Assembly (NCBI RefSeq): GCF_027107535.1
Contig: NZ_CP114283.1
Location: forward strand, 3,286,001-3,350,000
Reading direction: 5' to 3'
Length of the DNA: 64,000 nucleotides
Source of the DNA: Streptomyces aurantiacus
GTDB taxonomy: Bacteria > Actinomycetota > Actinomycetes > Streptomycetales > Streptomycetaceae
The notes under the pieces were generated by a model. It had not been told where the DNA came from, searched no databases, and saw nothing but the letters and a program-made list of their open reading frames with translations. The position numbers were made by a program, and so were the translations under genes. Positions 45,493 to 53,930 of the stretch are shown in pieces; position 1 is the stretch's first letter; every line of letters starts with the position of its first letter.

Positions 45493-46986
45493 GTGATCCA
45501 CACCGTGCTCGCCGCGTACGACGGTTCCGCGCTGCCCGTCGACCTGGACGAAGCCGCCCACCGCTGCCTCGTCGCGGGCTTCGACGGAACCGCGAGCGTC
45601 CCCCACACCCTCAAGCGGCTCATCGACCGGGGTCTCGGCGGCGTCATCCTCTTCACCCGCAACGTGCGCGACGCCGAGCAGGTGCGCCGGCTCACCGACG
45701 AGCTGCGGGCCATACGCCCCGACCTGCTCGTGGCCATCGACAACGAGGGCGGCGGCATCGGCCACCTGGTGGGCGCGGGCGCTCCCGACGGCCCCGGGAA
45801 CTTCGCCCTCGGTGTCGTCGACGACACGGAGCTCACCGCCCGCTGCGCCGACACGCTGGCAGGGCATCTCGCCACCCTCGGCATCACCGCCTCGTACGCC
45901 CCGGTCGCCGACCTCCAGCACCACCCGGACAACCCGATCGTGCGCACCCGGTCCTTCGGCGGCGACCCCGGGCTAGCCGGACGCCATCTGCGGGCCTGGA
46001 TCACCGCCACCGAGGCGCGCGGTATCGCCTCCTGCGCCAAGCACTTCCCCGGCCACGGCGGCACGGTCACCGACAGCCACCACGACACGGCCGTCGACCC
46101 GCGGTCGTACGAGGAGCTCCTGCCCGACCTCGAGGCGTTCCGCGAGGCCGTCGCCGCGGGCGTGCCGATGCTGATGAGCGCCCATGTCGTCTTCCAGGCG
46201 CTCGACCCCAACCGCCCGGCGACGCTGAGCCGCCGCATCCTGCGCGATCTGCTCCGCGACGAGCTCGGCTTCGACGGGGTCCTGGTCAGCGACGCGCTGG
46301 AGATGAAGGCGATCGCCGACCGTTACGGCGAGGCGGCGGGAGCCCGCATCGCGCTCGCCGCGGGTGCCGACCAGGTGATCGTCGCGGTACCCGACCTGGA
46401 GACCACCCTCGCCTGCCGGGACGCGGTACTCGGCGCGCTGCGCGCCGGCGTGCTGCCCGAGGAACGGGTGCTGGAGGCCGCGGGGCGCGTGGGGCGGCTC
46501 CTCGAGCGGTACGCGGATCCTGTCGACCCGGGCACGGTCGCCGGCTGGGACACCGGGGCCGGACAGGAGGCGGCGCGCCGGGCCGTGCGCGGCCGGCCCG
46601 CGCCGGCGCCCGTGACCGGAGCCCACGTCGTCGACCTGTTCCCGCCGCCGCACCCCGCGCTCAACTGGGGCGGCGAGGACCTGCTCACCGAACTGCGCGC
46701 CGTCGATCCCACGGCCTCGGGAACAGCGGTCACCGGAGAGCCGTCGGAGCCGGCGGCCCTCGTCGCCGGGATCCTGCGGTGGGCGGAGGGCTCGCCACTG
46801 GTCATCGCCACCTGCGACGCGGGCCTGCACCCCTGGCAGGACCGCTTCCGATCGGCCCTCCTCGCCCGGCGGCCGGACGCCGTCCGGGTCTCCACCGGGC
46901 TGCCGGAGGACGGGGACAGCCTCTGCTCGTACGGGCGGGGCCGGGTCAACCTGCGGGCGGCGGCGGAGGTACTGGCGGGCCGCTGA
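45493..46986 (+). CDS. Glycoside hydrolase family 3, beta-N-acetylhexosaminidase (NagZ-like)
   Basis: A 497-residue cytoplasmic enzyme. Contains LIDRGLGGVILFTRNVRD, AIDNEGGGIGHL, the NagZ-type KHFPGHGGTVTDSHHDTAVD with the catalytic His/Asp loop, and the nucleophile Asp in DGVLVSDALEM, with about 150 further C-terminal residues. Such enzymes release N-acetylglucosamine from muropeptides or chitin pieces. The GTG at 45493 has GGAGGAC about 8 nt upstream; the frame to 45433 is not conserved. First gene of the glycan island. Confidence 0.9.
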   Translation: MIHTVLAAYDGSALPVDLDEAAHRCLVAGFDGTASVPHTLKRLIDRGLGGVILFTRNVRDAEQVRRLTDELRAIRPDLLVAIDNEGGGIGHLVGAGAPDGPGNFALGVVDDTELTARCADTLAGHLATLGITASYAPVADLQHHPDNPIVRTRSFGGDPGLAGRHLRAWITATEARGIASCAKHFPGHGGTVTDSHHDTAVDPRSYEELLPDLEAFREAVAAGVPMLMSAHVVFQALDPNRPATLSRRILRDLLRDELGFDGVLVSDALEMKAIADRYGEAAGARIALAAGADQVIVAVPDLETTLACRDAVLGALRAGVLPEERVLEAAGRVGRLLERYADPVDPGTVAGWDTGAGQEAARRAVRGRPAPAPVTGAHVVDLFPPPHPALNWGGEDLLTELRAVDPTASGTAVTGEPSEPAALVAGILRWAEGSPLVIATCDAGLHPWQDRFRSALLARRPDAVRVSTGLPEDGDSLCSYGRGRVNLRAAAEVLAGR

Positions 46987-47085
46987 GCCCCGGCCCTCCC
47001 ACTGCCGCACCCGGTCCGCTCTCGGGCGCTCCACCGCCCGTCTTCCTGCCGTCCCGTGTGTCGTGTTCCGACCGCTCCGTCGCGT

Positions 47086-48339
47086 TCACGTGTCGCGTAC
47101 GAGCTCCGTGATGCCCCGGGCCGCGAGGTGCGTGGCATCGTCCGCCCGGGAGGCCAGGACCACGGCCGGGCGCACGCCCCGCTCGCGCAGACGCATCCAG
47201 GCCTCGAAGAACCTGCCGCCCGGGCCCGAGACCGACCGGGTGGCGGGGGTGCAGTCGAGTACCAGGGCCGTGTGACGCTGCCCGGGCCGGGGTGCGGCCC
47301 GAACCTCGGCGACGGCCTCGGAGAACGCGGCGGCGATCGGTTTGGCGCGGCCGGCGGAGTCGAAGAGGCCCAGCGTGTACTCCAGTTCCGGGTAGTCGGC
47401 CAGCGAGCGGTCCACGTCGTGCGAGCACCACCAGGTCACGCCCCACAGCCCCGCGCACCCGGCGGCGTTCAGCACGGTCGCGCGGGCGAACCCCGGGGCG
47501 TCGGCGGCCGGGATGTGAGGCTCTGGCGCGCCGGTCTCCTGCACCCAGACGGGCCGTGCCGTGTCCTCGGCGTACGCCGTGGCCAGCTCCACGCCGTACT
47601 CGGCCAGGTGCAGGACCTCGGTGGAGCGGGGGCCGTAGCGGCGCGCGCAGTCGCCGGAGAAGACCCACGGGTGCACGGTGGTCAGATCCCCCTTGCGGGC
47701 CGAGGCCTCGGGGGTGAACGGGTGGTCGTCGCCGTACCAGGCCGCGTCGTACGCGGAGTGGGTGACCAGGTGGCGGGGCGCTGTGGCGCTCGCGCCGGTG
47801 GTGGTGAGACCGTCCCGGGCGGCCGCGAGCAGCGTGTCGAGGTAGTGGTCCACCTCGCCGGCCGTCACCGGGTTGTGCTCGACCAGGTTGTTGAGCTCGT
47901 TGCCGAGCTGGAGGCCGATGAGGTGGGGCCGGCCGGCGAGCGCACGGCCGAGGACGCGCAGCAGCTCCGCCTGGGCCTCGACGGCGTCGGGATCCGTGAA
48001 CACGTTGCGGTGGTGCCAGCCGCGGGTCCACTCCGGATAGAAGTCGAAGCTCGACAGATGGCCCTGCACGCCGTCCACGAGGACGTCGAGACCCGCCTCG
48101 GCCGCCAGGTCGACGAGCCGCACGAGCTGATCGACCGCTGTGGTGCGGATGAGGGTGCGGTTGGGCTGGAGGAGCGGCCAGAGGTGGAAGACGCGCACGT
48201 GGTCGAGGCCAAGCCCGGCTATCCGGGCCAGGTCCTCACGGGCGTGGGCCGGATCGAAGTCGTGCCAGGAGTGGAACCAGCCACGGCGGGGTGTGTAGTT
48301 CACGCCGAAGCGGGGTGCGGACGCGGGTGAAGCGCTGAT
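47086..48339 (-). CDS. Clan GH-A glycoside hydrolase (GH5/cellulase-like)
   Basis: A cytoplasmic TIM-barrel glycosidase of about 417 residues. FGVNYTPRRGWFHSWHDFDP, LDHVRVFHLWPLLQPNRTLI, the acid Glu in LQLGNELNN and the nucleophile Glu in PVWVQETGAPEPH mark clan GH-A. No signal peptide, so it works on imported sugars. The start is uncertain: the perfect site GAGGAGG (48351-48345) is 5 nt before an ATC at 48339, and no ATG/GTG/TTG lies close in frame; the GTG at 48303 would cut off the conserved Phe-Gly. I annotate from the ATC. Convergent with GH3; divergent from the kinase. Confidence 0.8.
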   Translation of the reverse strand: MSASPASAPRFGVNYTPRRGWFHSWHDFDPAHAREDLARIAGLGLDHVRVFHLWPLLQPNRTLIRTTAVDQLVRLVDLAAEAGLDVLVDGVQGHLSSFDFYPEWTRGWHHRNVFTDPDAVEAQAELLRVLGRALAGRPHLIGLQLGNELNNLVEHNPVTAGEVDHYLDTLLAAARDGLTTTGASATAPRHLVTHSAYDAAWYGDDHPFTPEASARKGDLTTVHPWVFSGDCARRYGPRSTEVLHLAEYGVELATAYAEDTARPVWVQETGAPEPHIPAADAPGFARATVLNAAGCAGLWGVTWWCSHDVDRSLADYPELEYTLGLFDSAGRAKPIAAAFSEAVAEVRAAPRPGQRHTALVLDCTPATRSVSGPGGRFFEAWMRLRERGVRPAVVLASRADDATHLAARGITELVRDT

Positions 48340-48460
48340 GGAGTCCTCCTCGGAGTCCCGGCTGGGGGAGTGCGAACGCTGAAGGAGTGGGAGGGGAAGG
48401 GGGCGGGGGCGGAAAAGGGTGGAATCCCGTCCCGACGCGCGGTCGGGGCTTGTTCTCGGC

Positions 48461-48476
48461 GAATGTATCAACCACC
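48461..48476. promoter_or_regulatory. Candidate RpiR operator A, GH-A hydrolase/kinase spacer
   Basis: GAATGTATCAACCACC, in the divergent spacer just before the kinase start. It matches 15 of 16 bases with the site ahead of the rpiR gene at 51907-51922. Confidence 0.55.
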
Positions 48477-48486
48477 ATGGTCGGCG

Positions 48487-49746
48487 ATGAACAATGATTT
48501 GAACCAGGATCTGGCTCAGGATCTCGTGGTGGGCCTGGACGCCGGCGGCACCCGTACCCGAGCCGTCCTGGCAGCCGCCGCGGACGGCCGTGTGCTCCGC
48601 GAGGGCGCCGCCGGGCCCGGCAACGCCCTCACCGTCCCGGTGCCGCGGCTCACCGACCACCTGGCCGAAGCCATTGCCGGGGCGGTGCCGGAGCGGGCGC
48701 GGGCGCGGGTCGTCGCCGTGGCCGGAGGCTTCGCGGGCGCCGCGCAGACCTCTCCCGACGAGCCAGGACGCCTCAACGCCCTGGCCGCGCTCACCGCCGC
48801 GCTGCGGCGCCTGGGCATCGCGCCCGGCTCGATCGGCGTCAGCAGCGACATCGAGGCGGCCTTCGCCTCCGCTCCCGGGGCGCCGGCCGACGGTCTGGCC
48901 CTGGTGGCCGGCACCGGCGCGGTCGCGATCCGTATCAGGGACCGCCGCTGTTGCGTCACCGTCGACGGCGACGGCTGGCTGCTCGGGGACGACGGCAGCG
49001 GATTCTGGATCGGCCGCAGCGCGGTACGGGCGGCGCTGCGCATGGCGGACGGACGCGGCGCCCCCACCGCGCTGGCCGACATGGTCGGCCGGGCACTGGA
49101 GGTGCCGCCGGAGGCCCGCCCACCTGCGGAACGCGCCGCCGACCCCACCCCCGCCGACCCCGCCCGTGACACCGAGGGCGAAGACGCCCACGGCGACGCG
49201 GAGCGCAGTGCTCCCGGCCACGCCGCCGCCGTTCACGGCGAGGGCGGCCTGGGCGAAGGCGCCCGTGCGGAGGGTGGCGTCCGCGCCGGGGACCGCCGCA
49301 CCGACGGCTGCCGCGCTGAAGACAGACCCGGCGCCGGCCGAGCCAGGCGGATTCCGGTGGAGCCGGTGTGGGCGCGTGACCGGCGTGAGGCGTACCGCAT
49401 GCATCTGCTGCCCGCCGTCATGGCCGGGCCGCCGATCCTTCTCGCCCGGCTCGCCCCGCTGGTGGCCGAGGCCGCCCGGGCCGGGGACCCCGTCGCGGAG
49501 GCGATTCTCGAAGAGGCGGTGGACCATCTGCTGGACACCGTCCGCGCTCTGGAGCCCCGCCCCGGCGAGCCCCTGGTCGCCACCGGCGGACTGCTCGGCC
49601 CGGACGGGCCGCTGACGGTCCCCCTGAGCGAGCGCCTCCGGGAGCTCGGCCTGCGGCTCGACTGGGTCGCGGACGGCTGCCGGGGCGCCGTGGCCCTCGC
49701 CCGGCTGGGGCACGGCCGCCCGGCACCCTCAGCTCCGGCCACCTGA
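48487..49746 (+). CDS. BadF/BcrA-type sugar kinase (N-acetylglucosamine kinase-like) with low-complexity insert
   Basis: A 419-residue ASKHA-fold kinase. Phosphate-1 loop VVGLDAGGTRTRAVLAAA, then GALALVAGTGAVAIR-type phosphate-2 (ALVAGTGAVAIRIRDRR), VDGDGWLLGDDGSGFWIG, and ATGGLLGPDGPL near the end. N-acetylglucosamine kinases have this layout. Residues about 206-287 are an Ala/Gly/Glu/Arg-rich insert not seen in the family, which explains the length. The ATG at 48487 has no ribosome site. It sits between genes for glycan hydrolases and the RpiR/SIS pair, so it probably phosphorylates the released amino sugar. Confidence 0.85.
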   Translation: MNNDLNQDLAQDLVVGLDAGGTRTRAVLAAAADGRVLREGAAGPGNALTVPVPRLTDHLAEAIAGAVPERARARVVAVAGGFAGAAQTSPDEPGRLNALAALTAALRRLGIAPGSIGVSSDIEAAFASAPGAPADGLALVAGTGAVAIRIRDRRCCVTVDGDGWLLGDDGSGFWIGRSAVRAALRMADGRGAPTALADMVGRALEVPPEARPPAERAADPTPADPARDTEGEDAHGDAERSAPGHAAAVHGEGGLGEGARAEGGVRAGDRRTDGCRAEDRPGAGRARRIPVEPVWARDRREAYRMHLLPAVMAGPPILLARLAPLVAEAARAGDPVAEAILEEAVDHLLDTVRALEPRPGEPLVATGGLLGPDGPLTVPLSERLRELGLRLDWVADGCRGAVALARLGHGRPAPSAPAT

Positions 49747-50844
49747 CCGGCCCCGTCCTCCCGCCCGCACCCGCGGAACCCGCAACGAGCCCCACCGGCG
49801 GCCGGCACGGCACCGGCAGCACGGCTTGAACGCCGCCGCCCGCGCCTCGGGGAGCGTCGGCGCGTTGTCGATGGCCCAGCCCGCGCCGTAGTGGTTGACC
49901 ATGTACGCGGTCAGCAGCCCGCGTCCCGACGGCGCGATCCATGAGAACTCGGCCGGGAACTGCATCCGCTTCGGGTCACGGGGTTCCTCGCCGAAGACGG
50001 AGAGAGTGGGGCCCCACTGGTGGTAGGGGCCGCGCGCCCACGAGCTGGAGGTCAGACCCGCGTCGGCCATCAGGCCCGGGAACTGCGGATCGTGCCCGAA
50101 GGCGTCCAGCTGCCAGGCCGTCTCGGGCGAGGCCCCCATGACGCCGCGCTGGAAACCGTCCCCGTGGACGGCGTTGCGGATGGTGGCCTCGGCGCCGGTG
50201 AGGTTGGTGTTCGGCTCGTTGTAGGTGCCGCCCATGATCTCGACACGGCCGGTGCGCAGCAACTCCCGCAGAAAGGCGCGCTCCTCCGGGAAGGAGTCCC
50301 AGTACGGCTTGAGGTAGTCGACCTCCGCCAGCACGAAGGTGTACGCCGGATCGCGCCGCGCGAGATCGCAGTGGGCGCGCACGAGACTCATCCCGGACTG
50401 GCCGCGGGAGTCGAAGGTACGGGCCGGCAGGCCCGTGACGGCCGGGTCGTCGGCGACGTCCCAGGTCTCGGTGTACGCGGCCTGGGTGTTCCACCAGACG
50501 GGGTCGTAGTGGAAGTGGCTGACCATGAACATGGTCCAGCCGGTCTCGGCCGCGGTGAACTCGTCGGTGTGCACGGCGACTTGAGAGGCGTCGCGCTCGT
50601 CGGTCGCGGTCACCGTGATGGTGCGGCGCTCGCCGGGGGCCAGACTGCTGAGTACGGGTGTCTCGGCGCGCACGGTGCCGTCGTCGGCCGCCGTGGCGCG
50701 GGTCTCTCCGGCGACGCCGGGGCCCTCGACCGTGAGGCGGACGGTCCGGCCGGGGGAGTGGCCCAGTTCGACGGCCACCACCTGGTGCGGCTGCTCGGCG
50801 GTTCCGACGAAGAGCTCGGTCGACTCGACAGAGATCACACGCAT
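49729..50844 (-). pseudogene. Truncated GH38 alpha-mannosidase
   Basis: From the ATG at 50844 the product starts MRVISVESTELFVGTAEQPH and has the GH38 core FMVSHFHYDPVWWNTQAAYT, VDYLKPYWDSFPEER, GTYNEPNTNLTG and DAFGHDPQFPGLM with the nucleophile region. Similarity ends near residue 338 (EARAAAFK, around 49825); the frame then runs into unrelated Arg/Gly-rich codons and stops at 49729, inside the end of the convergent kinase gene. Full GH38 enzymes have about 1000 residues, so two thirds are missing. I read it as a gene cut short by a deletion of 2 kb or more. Confidence 0.8.
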
Positions 50845-50924
50845 GGGGCTCCTACGAGGGTGCTCGGCGGAGCCCCATCGTGGCACCGAGAGGATGATTC
50901 AAACAACCATCCATCGAGCTTCTC

Positions 50925-50944
50925 GGTGGTTCATCCATACATTC
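50925..50944. promoter_or_regulatory. Candidate RpiR operator C, mannosidase upstream region
   Basis: On the minus strand GAATGTATGGATGAACCACC: the first 8 and last 8 bases agree with operator A, with 4 extra bases between. It lies between the mannosidase start (50844) and the rpiR stop (50954). Confidence 0.4.
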
Positions 50945-50953
50945 CCGGTGGGC

Positions 50954-51865
50954 CTAGCGCGTGCGGCGGGTCTTCACCGCGTGCTGTCCGGCGATGTGGT
51001 CGGTCAGGGCCAGTGAGGCACTGGCCCGGGTGTACGACAGCTGGGCCACCCGCACGTAGAGGCAGTCGATGAGCACCAGGACGGAGTGCCGGGCGCCGAT
51101 GCTGCCGGTGCGGAAACTCGTCTCCGAGGAGGAGGAGACGAGACGGATGTCCGCGGTCCGGGCGAGCGGCGACTTCGGGTCCGCCGTGAGTGCCACGGTG
51201 GTGGCGCCGCGCTCCTTGGCGACCTCGAAGGGCTCGATGGTCTCTCGGGTCGCCCCGGAGTGCGAGATGCCGATGGCGACGTCCGCCGGGGTGAGCAGCG
51301 CCGCCGACGTGGTCGCGGCGTGCACCTCGGTCCAGCCGCGGACCGAGCAGCCGATGCGGAACAGCCGGGTCTCGGTCTCCTGGGCCACCGCGCCGCTGCC
51401 GCCGACTCCGTAGACGTCGATACGGCGGGCGCGGGCGACGGCCTGGGCCGCCCGCTCCAGTGCGTCGAGGTCGATCCGGTCGATCGTCTGCTGGACCGCG
51501 CGCAGGTCCGCGCTGCCGACGACGGTGACGACCCGCTCCAGGTCGTCGTCCGGGGAGATGTCGGGGCCGATCTCCGCGCTGCCCCAGTCGGAGACCTCGC
51601 CGCGGCCGCGCTCCTGGGCCAGTTCGATCAGCAGATGCTGGTACGAGTCGAGGCCGATGGCGCGGCAGAACCGGGTCACCGTGGCCTGCGAGGTGCCGGT
51701 GCGGCGCCCGAGCTCGGCGGCGGAGGAGTGGGTGACGGCCGCGGGATCCTCCAGGATCAGCTCGCCCACCTTCCGCAGCGAGCCGGCCAGCCGGGGCAGC
51801 TCCGTGCGGATCAGCGAGGTGACGTCCGTCGGGGGCATTCCGTTGCCGGCGCCGGTCCGTTCCAT
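50954..51865 (-). CDS. RpiR-family regulator (HTH plus SIS sugar-sensing domain)
   Basis: A 303-residue regulator. RpiR helix-turn-helix at about 15-90 (SSAAELGRRTGTSQATVTRF then RAIGLDSYQHLLIELAQ) and a SIS domain at about 140-270 (RIDVYGVGGSGAVAQETETR, IGISHSGATRETIE) that binds a phosphosugar. It lies in the middle of the glycan island and is divergent from the SIS protein gene. A GAATGTATCAGCCACC site at 51907 lies ahead of it, so it likely regulates itself. Confidence 0.93.
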   Translation of the reverse strand: MERTGAGNGMPPTDVTSLIRTELPRLAGSLRKVGELILEDPAAVTHSSAAELGRRTGTSQATVTRFCRAIGLDSYQHLLIELAQERGRGEVSDWGSAEIGPDISPDDDLERVVTVVGSADLRAVQQTIDRIDLDALERAAQAVARARRIDVYGVGGSGAVAQETETRLFRIGCSVRGWTEVHAATTSAALLTPADVAIGISHSGATRETIEPFEVAKERGATTVALTADPKSPLARTADIRLVSSSSETSFRTGSIGARHSVLVLIDCLYVRVAQLSYTRASASLALTDHIAGQHAVKTRRTR

Positions 51866-51906
51866 GGGATTCCCGATCTCCTCGGTGGTGCCTGCAGTGC
51901 AGCTGC

Positions 51907-51922
51907 GAATGTATCAGCCACC
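51907..51922. promoter_or_regulatory. Candidate RpiR operator B, rpiR upstream
   Basis: GAATGTATCAGCCACC, one base different from operator A. It lies 42 nt upstream of the rpiR start. Confidence 0.55.
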
Positions 51923-52020
51923 GACCGTCCCGCAGATTGAATATCAGGACCGAAAGGCCCGTCACGCCCAGCCGCGGCAAGGGCGCGGAGGAGCCCCGTT
52001 GCCCGACGTTCGTGGCCTAT

Positions 52021-52068
52021 GGTTTATTCATTCAAGCAAGCTCATGGAGAATGGTGGTTTCATCCACC
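52021..52068. promoter_or_regulatory. Candidate RpiR operators D, SIS gene upstream region
   Basis: On the minus strand GAATGAATAAACC (52033-52021), close to operator A. Downstream GGTGGTTTCATCCACC (52053-52068) is an inverted repeat GGTGG-N6-CCACC sharing GGATGAAACCACC with operator C. Both lie just before the GTG at 52084. Confidence 0.45.
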
Positions 52069-52083
52069 GGTGGGGAGTGCCGC

Positions 52084-52848
52084 GTGACCGTCGACTCTGT
52101 GAACGCGGGCGGATACGCACGCCAGGGCCTGGACGTCCTGGACCGTATCGCCGCGTCCTCCCGGGACGCGGTGGGCCGGGCCGCCGAACTGCTGGCCCGG
52201 TGCGTGCGCACGGACGGCGTCATCCAGGCGTTCGGCACCGGGCACTCCCAGGCCCTCGTCCTCGAACTCGCCGGACGCGCCGGGGGGCTGGTCCCCACCA
52301 ACCGGCTGAGCATCGCCGACCTCGTCCTGTACGGCGGCGACGACCCGAGCGTCCTGGACGACCCGCTCCTGGAGCGCAGGCCGGGCGTCGCCGAACGGCT
52401 CTACGACCTCGCCGGGCCGCAACCGGCGGACCTGTTCGTCATCATCTCCAACTCCGGCGTCAACAACGTCATCGTGGAGATGGCGCTGCGGGCCAAGGAG
52501 CGGGGCCACCAGGTCCTCGCCATCACCTCGCTGGCCCACACACGGGCCGTCCCCGCCTCCCACCCCAGCGGGAAGAAGCTCGCCGACATCGCCGACGTCG
52601 TCCTGGACAACGCCGCTCCGCGGGGCGACGCCCTCCTCGAACTCCCCGGCGGCGGTGCCGTCTGCGCCCTGTCCACCCTCACCGGGGTGATGCTCGTCCA
52701 GATGACCGTCGCCGACACGGCCGCGCGGCTGCTCGCCGACGGACTGCGACCGCCCGTCTACGTCTCCGCCAACGTGCCCGGCGGCTTCGAGGGCAACCTG
52801 GAACTGGAGACGAGGTACGCGGGCCGCATCCGGCGTACGGCCAGTTGA
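52084..52848 (+). CDS. SIS-domain phosphosugar-binding protein (UPF0309-like)
   Basis: A 254-residue protein made of one SIS domain: GVIQAFGTGHSQALVLELAG, then FVIISNSGVNNVIVEMALRA and ITSLAHTRAVPASHPSGKKL. This matches the UPF0309 family (MurQ-like but lacking the etherase motifs), probably an isomerase or deacetylase partner for amino-sugar phosphates. The GTG at 52084 has GGGGAG 6 nt upstream. Divergent from rpiR. Confidence 0.9.
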   Translation: MTVDSVNAGGYARQGLDVLDRIAASSRDAVGRAAELLARCVRTDGVIQAFGTGHSQALVLELAGRAGGLVPTNRLSIADLVLYGGDDPSVLDDPLLERRPGVAERLYDLAGPQPADLFVIISNSGVNNVIVEMALRAKERGHQVLAITSLAHTRAVPASHPSGKKLADIADVVLDNAAPRGDALLELPGGGAVCALSTLTGVMLVQMTVADTAARLLADGLRPPVYVSANVPGGFEGNLELETRYAGRIRRTAS

Positions 52849-52904
52849 CACGTGCCGACGGCAGCGCGCGCCGGGTCCGCTGAGCGCCCCGGCGCGCGCC
52901 GCGC

Positions 52905-53930
52905 TCAGAGAGCCCCGGTTCCGGGCGCCGCCGCGGCCACGGGTGTCTCCTCCAGCGGGAAGTGGCAGGCCGCCGTGTGGTGCGGCGCCGCGAGGGGCGC
53001 CGCGGGGACGGCCTCGGCGCAGATGTCCTCCGCACGCCAGCACCGCGTTCTGAAACGGCAGCCGGACGGCGGGTCGGCCGGGGACGGGATCTCACCGGTG
53101 AGCAGGATGCGCTCCCGCTTCGCCCCGCGCCCGGCCGCGAGCGACGGGGCCGCCGACAGGAGAGCCGCCGTATAGGGGTGCCGGGGCCGTTCGAAGAGAT
53201 CCTCCGCCGGGCCCGTCTCCACGATCTTGCCGAGGTACATCACGGCGACGCGGTCGGCGACGTGCCGCACCACGGACAGGTCGTGCGAGATGAACACGTA
53301 CGACAGGCCCAGCTCGTCCCGCAGATCGCCCAGCAGGTTGAGCACCTGCGCCTGGACGGACAGGTCCAGCGCGGAGACCGGCTCGTCGCAGACGATGACC
53401 TCGGGTTCCAGGGCGAGGGCGCGGGCGATGCCGATCCGCTGCCGCTGCCCGCCGGAGAACTCCTGGGGATGGCGGCGCGCGTCGGAGGCGCGCAGCCCCA
53501 CCATCTCCAGCAGTTCGGCCACGCGCGCCGCCCGCTTCGGGGCGGGCACCAGGTCGCGATGGGTGCGCCACGGCTCGCCGATCAGGTCCGCCGCGCACAG
53601 CCGCGGATTGAGCGAGCCGAACGGGTCCTGGAAGACCATCTGCACCTTGCGCCGCCAGGCGAGCAGCTTCGCCCCCGACAGCGAGAACGGGTCCACTCCG
53701 TCGAACCGTACGGTTCCCTCGTCGGGCCTCTCCAGCATCAGCAGGACCCGGGCGAGCGTGGTCTTGCCGCAGCCGGACTCGCCGACCAGGCCCAGTGTCT
53801 CGCCGCGGCCGAGGGTCAGGTCCACGCCCGCGAGGGCCCGCAGTCCGGTGCTGCCCTTCGCGGTACGCGGCACCGGGAAGGTCTTGGCCAGGCCGGTGGC
53901 CTCCAGCATGGGTGTTCCGGGCTCAGGCAT
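52905..53930 (-). CDS. Oligopeptide-type ABC importer, ATPase (DppF-like)
   Basis: A 341-residue ABC ATPase. Walker [30 protein letters not shown], signature [16 protein letters not shown], Walker [13 protein letters not shown], and the peptide-family C-terminal cysteines ([20 protein letters not shown]). Its start overlaps the stop of the preceding fused gene (53923), so all four genes form one operon on the minus strand. Confidence 0.92.
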   Translation of the reverse strand: MPEPGTPMLEATGLAKTFPVPRTAKGSTGLRALAGVDLTLGRGETLGLVGESGCGKTTLARVLLMLERPDEGTVRFDGVDPFSLSGAKLLAWRRKVQMVFQDPFGSLNPRLCAADLIGEPWRTHRDLVPAPKRAARVAELLEMVGLRASDARRHPQEFSGGQRQRIGIARALALEPEVIVCDEPVSALDLSVQAQVLNLLGDLRDELGLSYVFISHDLSVVRHVADRVAVMYLGKIVETGPAEDLFERPRHPYTAALLSAAPSLAAGRGAKRERILLTGEIPSPADPPSGCRFRTRCWRAEDICAEAVPAAPLAAPHHTAACHFPLEETPVAAAAPGTGAL

